From Nocardia jiangxiensis NBRC 101359 (lineage in GTDB: Bacteria > Actinomycetota > Actinomycetes > Mycobacteriales > Mycobacteriaceae): a stretch of 64,000 nucleotides of DNA. The DNA is taken from contig NZ_BAGB01000061.1 in the NCBI RefSeq assembly GCF_000308615.1, positions 1-64,000 of the forward strand, written 5' to 3'. Every line of letters starts with the position of its first letter. Positions within the stretch are counted from its first letter, which is position 1. Position numbers and translations under genes: made by a program. Below, in pieces: positions 51,281-60,933 of the stretch. The notes beneath the pieces were generated by a model that made no database searches, was not told where the DNA came from, and saw nothing but the letters and a program-made list of their open reading frames with translations.

Positions 51281-53448
51281 TTCGTCCCGTCTCCGGTATC
51301 GCTCAGTACGGTTTCCTCCCCCGCCCCCGAGCTCTCACCGGCCCCCTGCGACGACCGCTCATCCGAATTCTTCCCCGCCCCAACCGCATTCGACTCGTCG
51401 TCGGAGGAATCTGCCGCCGCCTCCGAGCCCGATGCCGTGGAATCCGGCTCGTCCGCCTCGGCTGCGCTCGCGCTCGGCCCGGTCACATCCGTCTCGTCGG
51501 CAGCCGAATTCGCGCCGCCCGCAGGAACATCCGTTCCTGCCGCGAGCGAATCACGCTCGGCCTCGGAAACATCCGCCGACGCGAGCGCCGAACTCGATTC
51601 CTCCTCGGACACACTCGGCTCGGTCTCGGCCATCTCCGCCTCGGCGGCGGAGAGTTCCGCTTCGGTGACGGGTGCATCCACTCCGGCGGCAAAGGAATCC
51701 GCTTCGATCACCTCGGCCGGATCCGTCCGGCCTCCGGTATCGGAAAGCCCGTCCGACCCCTCGGCGACCGATTCGGCCGTCGTCTCGGACTGCGGCACAT
51801 CCTGCGCCGCATCGGAAGGTGCGGCGAGCAGTTCACGCGGTGCGCCGCGCCGCCGCGGCGGCTCCAGCGACAACGGGCTCGGCCCCAGTTTGCGCCCGCG
51901 CACCAGCGGCAAGGTCAGCCGGAAGCTGGCGCCCGCACCGAGTTCACCCCATGCCTCGAGCTTGCCGTCGTGCAGATTCGCGTCCTCGACGCTGATCGAC
52001 AGGCCCAGACCGGTCCCGCCCGAACGCCGCATCCGCGAGGGATCCGAGCGCCAGAACCGGTTGAACACCAGCTTCTCCTCGCCCGGCCGCAAACCGACGC
52101 CCTGATCGCGCACCACGATCGCGACGGCATTGGCGTCGACGTCGCCGCGCATCCGGATCAGCACCGGTTTGCCTTCGCTGTGGTCGATGGCGTTGGCGAG
52201 CAGGTTGCGCAGCACGCGTTCCACGCGTCGCGGATCGACCTCGGCGACCAGCGGCTCCTCCGGCAGATCCACGACCAGCTCGACGTTGGATTCCTTGGCC
52301 AGATGACGCACCGTGGAGATCGCGGCCCGCGCGCACATCCGCACGTCCAGCGATTCGACCTGCAGTTCGGCCACACCGGCATCGTGACGGCTGATCTCCA
52401 GCAGATCGTTGAGCAGACCCTCGAATCGGTCCAACTCGGTGACCAGGAGTTCGGCGCTTCGGGCCAGCGCGGAATCCAGTTCGTCACTGGAACCGTGAAT
52501 CAGATCCGCGGCCATGCGTACGGTCGTGAGCGGTGTGCGTAGCTCGTGGCTGACGTCGGAGGTGAAGCGGCGCTGTAGATTACCGAATTCCTCGAGCTGG
52601 GTGATCTGGTTCGACAGGCTCTCGGCCATCGCGTTGAACGATATGGCCAGTTTCGCCATATCGTCCTCACCGCGCACGAGCATGCGTTCCCGGAGCCGCC
52701 CGTCGGCGAATCGGCCCGCGATCCGGGCCGCCGACCGGATCGGCAGCACGACCTGCCTGGTCACCAGCGCGGTGATCGCCGCGAGCAGCACCAGCAGTAC
52801 CGCGCCGCCGATGAACATGGTCCCGCGCATCAGTCCGAGGCTGCGATCCTCGTTGGTCAGCGGGAAGATCAGGTAGACCTCGAGCGTCGGCACCTGCGTG
52901 CTGGGACTGCCGATGACCAGCGCCCGGCCGCGATAGCCGTCCGGGTCCGACACCGTGGCGAACTGGTAGCTGACCTGGTTCTGCTGTACGAAGCGCCGCA
53001 GCTCGGCCGGCACCTCCTGCACCGGCCCGACGGAGATGTCCTGCATGTTCTCGCCGACCATCTCCAGCGCGGAGTTGAAATTACCGGCCGTACCGCCGGA
53101 CTGGCCGCTGTTACCGCTCGACAGCGCGTTGCGCGCGGCCTGCAGACTGGTCAGCTGGCTGCCCGAATCATGCGCTCCCGCCAGCTGATTCTCGACCGTC
53201 GCGCGGGCGCGACCCATTTCCTCGACGGCCGCGGCGATCTTGCCGTCGAGGAGACGATCGGTGATCTGACTGGTCAGCACCACCCCGAGGATGGTGATCA
53301 CGATCAGCGACAACGTCAGCGTGGACACGACGACGCGCAATTGGAGCGAGCGCCGCCACACATGTCCCAGCGACTCGCCGACGGATTTGAACCACGCCAT
53401 CATCGCTGCCAGTAACCGCTCGATGCGGTTTCTGGAGCGATCGATCAC
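51277..53448 (-). CDS. mtrB: Sensor histidine kinase MtrB with unusually long acidic C-terminal tail
   Basis: This 723-residue kinase has a first membrane helix (VVVSTLTLSLIVITILGVVL), an extracytoplasmic sensor, a second helix (TMFIGGAVLLVLLAAITALV) and HAMP (RSAARIAGRFADGRLRERML). The DHp phosphoacceptor is FTSDVSHELRTPLTTVRM, and the ATPase domain includes NLLANAIDHSEGKP, RDQGVGLRPGEE and GGTGLGLSISVEDA. About 190 residues follow the kinase core (from RRRGAPRELLAAP on), rich in Ala, Ser, Glu and Asp; M. tuberculosis MtrB is far shorter. The kinase controls MtrA and cell-wall/division genes. It is coupled to mtrA and lpqB by four-base overlaps. Confidence 0.97.
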   Translation of the reverse strand: MIDRSRNRIERLLAAMMAWFKSVGESLGHVWRRSLQLRVVVSTLTLSLIVITILGVVLTSQITDRLLDGKIAAAVEEMGRARATVENQLAGAHDSGSQLTSLQAARNALSSGNSGQSGGTAGNFNSALEMVGENMQDISVGPVQEVPAELRRFVQQNQVSYQFATVSDPDGYRGRALVIGSPSTQVPTLEVYLIFPLTNEDRSLGLMRGTMFIGGAVLLVLLAAITALVTRQVVLPIRSAARIAGRFADGRLRERMLVRGEDDMAKLAISFNAMAESLSNQITQLEEFGNLQRRFTSDVSHELRTPLTTVRMAADLIHGSSDELDSALARSAELLVTELDRFEGLLNDLLEISRHDAGVAELQVESLDVRMCARAAISTVRHLAKESNVELVVDLPEEPLVAEVDPRRVERVLRNLLANAIDHSEGKPVLIRMRGDVDANAVAIVVRDQGVGLRPGEEKLVFNRFWRSDPSRMRRSGGTGLGLSISVEDANLHDGKLEAWGELGAGASFRLTLPLVRGRKLGPSPLSLEPPRRRGAPRELLAAPSDAAQDVPQSETTAESVAEGSDGLSDTGGRTDPAEVIEADSFAAGVDAPVTEAELSAAEAEMAETEPSVSEEESSSALASADVSEAERDSLAAGTDVPAGGANSAADETDVTGPSASAAEADEPDSTASGSEAAADSSDDESNAVGAGKNSDERSSQGAGESSGAGEETVLSDTGDGTK

Positions 53449-54122
53449 GGCGGTCCGGCCTTGTAACCCACACCGCGGACGGTCAGCACGATCTCAGGAT
53501 TCTCCGGATCCTTCTCGACCTTGGCGCGCAACCGCTGCACATGCACGTTGACCAGTCGGGTGTCGGCGGCGTGCCGATATCCCCAGACCTGCTCCAGCAG
53601 AACCTCGCGGGTGAACACCTGACGCGGCTTGCGGGCCAGCGCCACCAGCAGGTCGAATTCGAGCGGGGTCAGCGAGATCTGCGCTCCGGCGCGGGTGACC
53701 TTGTGCGCCGGGACGTCGATCACGATGTCGGCGATGGACAACAGCTCCGCGGGCTCCTCCTCGGTGCGCCGCAGCCGGGCGCGCACTCGCGCGACGAGCT
53801 CCTTCGGCTTGAAGGGCTTGACGATGTAGTCGTCCGCACCGGACTCCAACCCCAGTACGACGTCGACCGTGTCGGTCTTCGCCGTCAGCATGACGATCGG
53901 CACACCGGAATCGGCTCGCAGCACACGGCATACGTCGATGCCGTTCATGCCGGGCAGCATCAGATCCAGCAACACCAGGTCCGGGCGTAGCTCCCGGACC
54001 GCGGTCAGCGCCTGTGTGCCGTCGCCGACGGTGTGAGGGTCGAAACCCTCGCCGCGCAAGACGATCGTGAGCATCTCCGCGAGCGCCATATCGTCGTCGA
54101 CGACCAGAATCTTCGGCTTCAT
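53445..54122 (-). CDS. mtrA: Response regulator MtrA
   Basis: This 225-residue OmpR/PhoB-family regulator begins MKPKILVVDDDMALAEMLTI. The phosphoacceptor is Asp53 in LVLLDLMLPGMNGIDV, the Thr switch is in PIVMLTAKTD and the Lys in DDYIVKPFKPKELVA. The winged-helix output reads ISLTPLEFDLLVALARKPRQ and VWGYRHAADTRLVNVHVQRL. It is the essential regulator of division and envelope genes in this order. Its stop overlaps the mtrB start by four bases. ATG 54122 gives the conserved N terminus. Confidence 0.97.
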   Translation of the reverse strand: MKPKILVVDDDMALAEMLTIVLRGEGFDPHTVGDGTQALTAVRELRPDLVLLDLMLPGMNGIDVCRVLRADSGVPIVMLTAKTDTVDVVLGLESGADDYIVKPFKPKELVARVRARLRRTEEEPAELLSIADIVIDVPAHKVTRAGAQISLTPLEFDLLVALARKPRQVFTREVLLEQVWGYRHAADTRLVNVHVQRLRAKVEKDPENPEIVLTVRGVGYKAGPP

Positions 54123-54200
54123 AACTACTATGGTGTCATCTCTCCGGCTCGGAACGGGCAACCACGCCAACACTGGTACGTATCCGACGCACATCCAACC

Positions 54201-54848
54201 CTATCGGCCAATAATTTTCGACAGACGCGCGGTCAGTTTCGCCGGATCGTCGTGCGGTGCATAGCGCCACCACGGACCGTGCCAGTGTGATTCGGCCATC
54301 ACACGATAGACCTCGCCGGTGCGTTCCTGCAGCCCTTTGTCGCGCTCGTACGCGTCGAGCGCGCGATCGCTGTCGAGTTCACCGCGGCGGCGGGCACGTT
54401 CGGCGGCGAGCTCGACCGGCACGGCGAGCAGCACATGTTCGTCGGGCACCGGCAGCTCGAAGCGCCCGAACTCCAATTCCTCGATCCAGGAGGCGATCTC
54501 ACCGTCCGCGGACTGGCCGGTCCGTGCCGCACTGTAGGCGATATTCGACGCGACGTACCGATCGAGCAGCACGACATCGTTGTCCGCCAACAACTTCGAC
54601 AACTCATCGCGCGCCTCGGCCCGATCCAGCGCGAACAACAACGCCATCGCATTCACCGACCCCGCCACATCACCGTGCCGCCCCCGCAACGCCTCCGCCG
54701 CCAGATCCGCATGCACCGACTTCCCGTACCGCGGAAAGGCCATAGTGCCCACCCGGACCCCACCCCCGACCAACTCACCGACCACCGCATCGATGAGCGT
54801 GCGCTTTCCGGCCCCATCCAGGCCCTCAACCGCCACCAGAACACCCAT
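54201..54848 (-). CDS. tmk: Thymidylate kinase
   Basis: This 215-residue kinase phosphorylates dTMP. The P-loop is VAVEGLDGAGKRTLIDAVVG, with Arg where most kinases have Ser/Thr after GK, as in actinobacterial Tmk. The DR(Y) motif is VVLLDRYVASNIAYSAARTG, and the lid region contains LLAVPVELAAERARRRGELD. Start ATG 54848 (MGVLVAVEGLDG) is the family start. It lies about 80 bases upstream of mtrA on the same strand, as in mycobacteria. Confidence 0.95.
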   Translation of the reverse strand: MGVLVAVEGLDGAGKRTLIDAVVGELVGGGVRVGTMAFPRYGKSVHADLAAEALRGRHGDVAGSVNAMALLFALDRAEARDELSKLLADNDVVLLDRYVASNIAYSAARTGQSADGEIASWIEELEFGRFELPVPDEHVLLAVPVELAAERARRRGELDSDRALDAYERDKGLQERTGEVYRVMAESHWHGPWWRYAPHDDPAKLTARLSKIIGR

Positions 54849-55017
54849 AAGCAGCAGATTACCGCGCCTCACCACCGAAAAATCCCCACCCCACCCAAGC
54901 ACCTCAGCGAGCCACCTCGCCCAGCAGCTCCCACTCGATCTCACCCACCGCCAACGCGCCCAGCGGCGAAGCGTCTCTGTCCGCCGGAAGCCGCCCGCGA
55001 AGCGAAAGGCTCAACAA
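54849..55017. other. Intergenic with degenerate repeat tails
   Basis: This 170-base GC-rich stretch lies upstream of tmk. Fragments CAGCGGCGAAGCG (about 54961) and CCCGCGAAGCGAAAGG (about 54994) resemble the right tail of the hairpin repeat that follows, so this may be an older decayed copy. No gene was seen. Confidence 0.4.
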
Positions 55018-55151
55018 GGCCAACCCCAAGGTTTTCGGCGCGGGCTCGTCGCTGCGCCCTCGAAGCGCATGGCCGAAGGCCGAGTCTCGAGGGCGCAGCG
55101 ACGAGCCTTACAGCGCCGAAAACCCGCCGGAGCGAAGCGGAGGCCAAAAAA
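55018..55151. repeat. Hairpin repeat element, best-preserved copy
   Basis: An outer 12-bp stem (GGTTTTCGGCGC at 55030-55041 with GCGCCGAAAACC) is nested around a perfect 21-bp inner stem (CTCGTCGCTGCGCCCTCGA and its complement). The apex is GGCC-GAA-GGCC and the tail is GGAGCGAAGCGGAGGCCAAAA. It ends exactly at the sahH stop codon and may act as its terminator or as a mobile/repetitive element. Confidence 0.9.
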
Positions 55152-56627
<1,476 letters not shown>

Positions 56628-56729
56628 CTGCCTCTCCTGGTCGGCGTGTACGCAGAAGAGACTAGTACGAATCCTGCGTACACGGTACGCATGGTCGTTC
56701 ACCTGCGAAATCGAGAGTCGGAGCGGTCC

Positions 56730-57896
56730 TCAGGCCGCGGCCGCGCGACCGTGGTGGGCGGCCAGGATCCGCTTGCGCTTGCGCGGGGCGATATTGGCCC
56801 GGCCGACGTCACCACCGTAGTGCGCCAACACCTTCGGATCCATCACGCGCCGCCACAGCGGCGGCACCGCGGCCAGCAGGATCATCCCCGCATAGCCCGC
56901 GGGCAGCTGCGGGGCCTCCTGGGAACTGCGCAGCGTCTGGTAGCGGCGTCCCGGATTGGCGTGGTGGTCGCTGTGCCGCTGCAGATGGAACAGGAAGATG
57001 TTGGTGACCAGCCGGTCGCTGTTCCAGCTGTCGGCGGCCGAACAGCGGGCCCACGTCCCGTTGGGGCGCTTACCGCGCAGCAGGCCGTAGTGCTCGACGT
57101 AGTTGACCGTCTCCAGCAGTCCGGCCCCGATCACCGCCTGCAGGAACAGGTACGGCAGCATCTTCGGGCCGAACGCCGCGACCAGACCGAGGTAGAGCAC
57201 CAGCGTCATCGACCACGCCTGCAGGATGTTGTTCTGCCAACTCCACCAACGCAATCCCTTGCGCTGCAAACGTTCTGCTTCGATGCGCACGGCCGAGCGG
57301 AAACCACCGAGGACACTGCGCGGCAGGAATTCCCACAGCGACTCCCCCAGCCGGGCGCTGGCGGGATCCTCCGGGGTGGCCACCCGGGCGTGGTGCCCCT
57401 TGTTGTGCTCGACGTAGAAGTGGCCGTACCCCGACTGCGCCAGCGCGACCTTCGCCAGGAACCGCTCGGCCCGTTCGACCCGATGTCCGAGCTCGTGCGC
57501 GGCGTTGATGCCGATCCCGCTGACCAGACCCAATGTGGTTGCCAGCCCGAGCTTGTCGACGACACCGAGCTCGTCGCGAGACCACAGATACGCCGCGATC
57601 CCCAGCCCGAACAGCTGGATCGGCAGGAACATGTAGGTGCACCAGCGGTAGTAGCGGTCCTTGGACAGGACCTCGTAGTCCTCGTCGCGCGGATTGGTGC
57701 CGTCCTCGCCGACGACCCAGTCCAGCACCGGAATGGCGATCAGCACGATGATCGGGCCGATCCACCAGAACACCCGCAACCCGGTGTGCAGTACCAACTG
57801 TGACGGCAACAGGGCACAGCCGGGGGCGATGAGCCCGAGCACCCACAGGTATCGCTTCGGGTCAGGCCTACCCGAGCGATTGCCAACCGATTGCAC
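56730..57896 (-). CDS. alkB: Alkane 1-monooxygenase AlkB-type
   Basis: This 388-residue integral membrane di-iron hydroxylase has about six helices and all eight histidine motifs: NAAHELGHRVERAERF, YVEHNKGHHARVATPEDPAS, NYVEHYGLLR and FHLQRHSDHHANPGRRYQTL. It oxidises terminal carbons of n-alkanes or fatty acyls. No rubredoxin or rubredoxin reductase gene is adjacent, unlike many actinobacterial alkB operons. sahH lies about 100 bases downstream on the same strand. CCGT(T/A)AC-type repeats upstream may be operators. Confidence 0.95.
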   Translation of the reverse strand: MQSVGNRSGRPDPKRYLWVLGLIAPGCALLPSQLVLHTGLRVFWWIGPIIVLIAIPVLDWVVGEDGTNPRDEDYEVLSKDRYYRWCTYMFLPIQLFGLGIAAYLWSRDELGVVDKLGLATTLGLVSGIGINAAHELGHRVERAERFLAKVALAQSGYGHFYVEHNKGHHARVATPEDPASARLGESLWEFLPRSVLGGFRSAVRIEAERLQRKGLRWWSWQNNILQAWSMTLVLYLGLVAAFGPKMLPYLFLQAVIGAGLLETVNYVEHYGLLRGKRPNGTWARCSAADSWNSDRLVTNIFLFHLQRHSDHHANPGRRYQTLRSSQEAPQLPAGYAGMILLAAVPPLWRRVMDPKVLAHYGGDVGRANIAPRKRKRILAAHHGRAAAA

Positions 57897-57956
57897 GTTT
57901 GCCCCACTAATTGATTCCTCTGGACTATTGCCAGTAGATAGGTACAGACATTAGGA

Positions 57957-58004
57957 CCGTTACACAAAGTTTCGGGAGCCGTAAGTGGCAACCGTTACAT
58001 ACGG
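57957..58004 (-). promoter_or_regulatory. CCGTTAC/CCGTAAG repeats upstream of alkB
   Basis: CCGTTAC (57957), CCGTAAG (57979) and CCGTTACATACGG (57992-58004, CCGT/ACGG inverted) lie 61-108 bases upstream of alkB. The last resembles the CCGTA-ACC-TACGG box before the second desaturase, so a lipid-responsive regulator could bind both. Confidence 0.45.
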
Positions 58005-58546
58005 TTCGGTCCATTTTTCAGCCGTTACTCATGTCCCGGCAATGACCGCATACGGCGGGCAAACACCACACCCACCCTCGCACGATGCGTCGTCCTCTCG
58101 TTCGAGCCTTGCAGATCGTAAGTTTCCGCCTGAGAGCACACACCGGGCGAGTCGACGCAATCGTTATACAACACAACACAATTCGGATAACTCCGAGGCG
58201 GTCGCAACGAACCGGCCGACTGAACTTCGCACGAAGTCAGCACTCTCCGCCGCCAGAAATATCACATTCGACGCCGCCCCGCCCGATGCACCCGGAGCCC
58301 GACGCTTCTACCGTAGAGCCACGACACAACGTGAGGTCGTGCCGCATAGCTGCCCCGGTCCCCCGACCACGCTTCCGGCAACCTCCGGCCGCGCGGCGGA
58401 CCGCCCGGCGTCCCCCGAGGCCGAACACGCTTCGACCGACCCGGACCGGCCCCGTCCGAACCTGTCCGGGCCCGCCCGCAACCGCACGTCGAACGCAACC
58501 CGAACGATGCGAACCCGAGATGTGCCGTCCCTCACGCCGCGCGCGC
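58005..58546. other. Non-coding region upstream of alkB
   Basis: About 540 bases lie between the alkB promoter and the 3' end of the response regulator. It starts relatively AT-rich and becomes GC-rich. Open frames on both strands lack ribosome sites and recognisable products. Nothing else was recognised. Confidence 0.4.
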
Positions 58547-59239
58547 TCATCTCCGCCAGACGTACCGCACCTGCGGTCGGCCGGCGCGGCCGTAGTCGGT
58601 CTGCCGCTCCACCGCGCCCGCGGTCGCCAACTGCTCGAGATAACGCCAGGCCGTCACCCGCGAGACGCCCACCGCCCGTCCGGCATCGGTGGCCGAAAGT
58701 CCCTGGGGCGCTGCTCGAAGCGCCCGCGATATCTCTTCGAGAGTCGGCGGGGAGATGCCCTTGGGCACCGATGCCTTCGGATCCGGGGTGCGCAAGGCAC
58801 CGAACGCCCGATCGATGTCGTGCTGGGTCAGCGCCGATTCCTCGGCGGGCAACGCGGCCCGGAATTCCAGGTAGCGCTCGAGCTTGTCCCGGAAGGCCGC
58901 GAACGGGAAGGGTTTGAGCAGGTACAGCGCCACGCCGTGGGCCACCGCGGCGCGCACCATCGCCAGATCCCGGGCCGAGGTGATGGCGATGATGTCCGGG
59001 CGCGGACTCAGCCGGGCCAGCGCAGCGCTCACCTCGAGGCCGCCGATATCGGGCAGCCCGATGTCCAGCAGCACCAGCTCGATCGGCTCGCCCTCGGCCA
59101 CCGCCTGCGTCGCGGCACGGATCGCGTCCCGGCCGGTGTGGGCGATACCGACGGGCGTGAAACCGGGTACTCGCCGCACATAGGAGTCGTGGGCCTGGGC
59201 GATACGTGCGTCGTCCTCCACGATCAGTACCCGGATCAT
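58547..59239 (-). CDS. Response regulator, CitB/DcuR family
   Basis: This 230-residue regulator has a receiver domain MIRVLIVEDDARIAQAHDSY with phosphoacceptor Asp59 (VLLDIGLPDIGGLEV), Thr/Ser IAITSARD and Lys LYLLKPFPF. A C-terminal helix-turn-helix follows (ATDAGRAVGVSRVTAWRYLE, then QLATAGAVERQTDYGRAGRP). It is the cognate regulator of the upstream kinase, whose stop overlaps its start by four bases (ATGA). It should activate dctA in response to C4-dicarboxylates or citrate. Confidence 0.93.
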   Translation of the reverse strand: MIRVLIVEDDARIAQAHDSYVRRVPGFTPVGIAHTGRDAIRAATQAVAEGEPIELVLLDIGLPDIGGLEVSAALARLSPRPDIIAITSARDLAMVRAAVAHGVALYLLKPFPFAAFRDKLERYLEFRAALPAEESALTQHDIDRAFGALRTPDPKASVPKGISPPTLEEISRALRAAPQGLSATDAGRAVGVSRVTAWRYLEQLATAGAVERQTDYGRAGRPQVRYVWRR

Positions 59240-60807
59240 CGCGGAATCCTCACCACGACAGCCGATTCGGGAGTTCGTTCGGCATGCAGGACGCCGCCGT
59301 GACGCGTCACGAGCCGCCACACCAGTGCGAGCCCGAGCCCGTGGTGATCGGACTTGGTGGAATGTCCTCGTTCCACGGCGCGGGCGAACGCCTCCTGTGA
59401 CATGCCGGGACCACTGTCGGCGACCCGCACGAACAGTTCCGAATCCCGGGCGCGCACGGTGACCTCCACCCAGGCGTCGGCGTCCTCGGCGACCGCGTCG
59501 ATAGCGTTGTCGATGAGGTTGCCGACCAGGGTGATCATGTCGTGCGCGCTCAGCGGCGCGGTGGAGTCCAGCGCGGTGTCCTGCGCGACGGTGAGTTCCA
59601 CGCCGCGTTCGATCGCCTGATCCACCTTGCCCAGCAGCAACGCCGCCAGCGCGGGTTCGCGCACCGCCTCGGTCAGCCGGTCGATGAGGGCCTGGGACAG
59701 TTGCAGCTCCGCGGTCGCGAATTCCACGGCCTCGCCGAAATGCCCGAGTTCCACCATGGTGATCACCGCGTGCAGCCGGTTGGCGGACTCGTGCGCCTGG
59801 GCGCGCAGCGCGGCGGACAATCCACGGGCGGAATCCAATTCGCCCATGATGTCCCGCAACTCGGTGTGGTCGCGGATCGTGAGCACGGTGCCCAGGTTGC
59901 GTCCCGACCAGGTGACGAGGTCCTGATTCACCACCAGCACCCGTTCCGCGGTCACATGCATCTCGTCCCGCACCACGATCGGGTCGAGGTGCTGCAACGA
60001 CACCGGCAGGTCGGCCCGGCGCACCGGTCCGGCCGGGAGTTCGAGCAACCGGCGGGCCTCGTCGTTCACCACCGTGGCCTCCTCGGCGTCCCGCTCGAAC
60101 ACCACCAGGCCCTCGTGGATCGAGTGCAGCACCGCGTCGTGATGTTCGTAGAGGGTACGCAGTTCGCCGGGACCGAGCCCGTGCGTCTGCCGCAGCAGGC
60201 GTCGCCGCAGCAGCAGCGCCCCGAGCACGGCCAGGAGCAGTCCGGCCGCCGCCGCGCCCAGGATCAACGGCAACTGCTCGATCACCTGATCGACGACGCG
60301 GGACCGGGTCACACCCGCCGAGACCAGCGCGACGACGTGACCGCCGTCGTCCTGGACCGGGGTCACCGAGCGGATGGACGGACCCAGCGACCCGACGTAG
60401 GTCTCGGTGAACGTCTCACCGTCCAACGCCCGACTTATGTTGCCGCTGAACGGCTTTCCGATCAGCGCGGGATTGGTGTGGGTGTATCGGGTGCGGTCCG
60501 GAGCCATCACGACGATGAAATCGACCCCGGTCCGCAGCCTGATGCGTTCGGTCACCGGCTGCAACTCCCGTTTCGGGTCCGGCGCGCGCACCGCCGCCAC
60601 CGTCGCGGGAGACTGCGCGATCGCCACGGCGATGCCGAGCACCCGCTGTCGCGTCGCATCGTCCTGTTCGCGACGCACCTCCCAGACCGCCAGCACGGAA
60701 CCGACCGCGATCACCACGATCAGCGCGACCAGTTGTACGACGAAGACCTGACCGGCCAGGGTCGTTCCCCGGCCGCGCCGGAACCCGGCCCAGCCGCTCG
60801 CCCGCAC
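59236..60807 (-). CDS. Sensor histidine kinase, CitA/DcuS family
   Basis: This 523-residue kinase has a first membrane helix (VFVVQLVALIVVIAVGSVLA). A periplasmic single-Cache domain includes RLRTGVDFIVVMAPDRTRYT, HTNPALIGKPFSGN and SIRSVTPVQDDGGHVVALVS, which matches the dicarboxylate/citrate pocket of CitA and DcuS. A second helix (PLILGAAAAGLLLAVLGALL) and a PAS domain follow. The DHp is LRAQAHESANRLHAVITMVE, with the phosphoacceptor His. The ATPase domain has LVGNLIDNAIDAVAE, ADSGPGMS and GLGLALVWRLVTRHGG. It is divergent from dctA across 126 bases. Confidence 0.94.
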   Translation of the reverse strand: MRASGWAGFRRGRGTTLAGQVFVVQLVALIVVIAVGSVLAVWEVRREQDDATRQRVLGIAVAIAQSPATVAAVRAPDPKRELQPVTERIRLRTGVDFIVVMAPDRTRYTHTNPALIGKPFSGNISRALDGETFTETYVGSLGPSIRSVTPVQDDGGHVVALVSAGVTRSRVVDQVIEQLPLILGAAAAGLLLAVLGALLLRRRLLRQTHGLGPGELRTLYEHHDAVLHSIHEGLVVFERDAEEATVVNDEARRLLELPAGPVRRADLPVSLQHLDPIVVRDEMHVTAERVLVVNQDLVTWSGRNLGTVLTIRDHTELRDIMGELDSARGLSAALRAQAHESANRLHAVITMVELGHFGEAVEFATAELQLSQALIDRLTEAVREPALAALLLGKVDQAIERGVELTVAQDTALDSTAPLSAHDMITLVGNLIDNAIDAVAEDADAWVEVTVRARDSELFVRVADSGPGMSQEAFARAVERGHSTKSDHHGLGLALVWRLVTRHGGVLHAERTPESAVVVRIPR

Positions 60808-60933
60808 GACACCTCCCGTGAACCGAATTCCGTGAACGAAATGTACGCAATAGTGACCGCCGTCACGGTAGCCGCCAGGATTGGCTCCACCAACGCGTGG
60901 CCCAGCTCACGCCGGACCGGAGGCACGATCGTC

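Noticed and set aside
56628..56729. SAM or SAH riboswitch ahead of sahH
   Set aside because: The leader is only about 100 bases and no pseudoknot-like arms were recognised.
58085..58546. Open frames upstream of alkB on both strands
   Set aside because: No ribosome sites, no conserved motifs and Arg/Pro-rich shadow composition; treated as non-coding.
59542..60933. In-frame N-terminal extension of dctA by about 460 residues
   Set aside because: The extension is antisense to the CitA-like kinase; the ribosome site and family length support ATG 60934.
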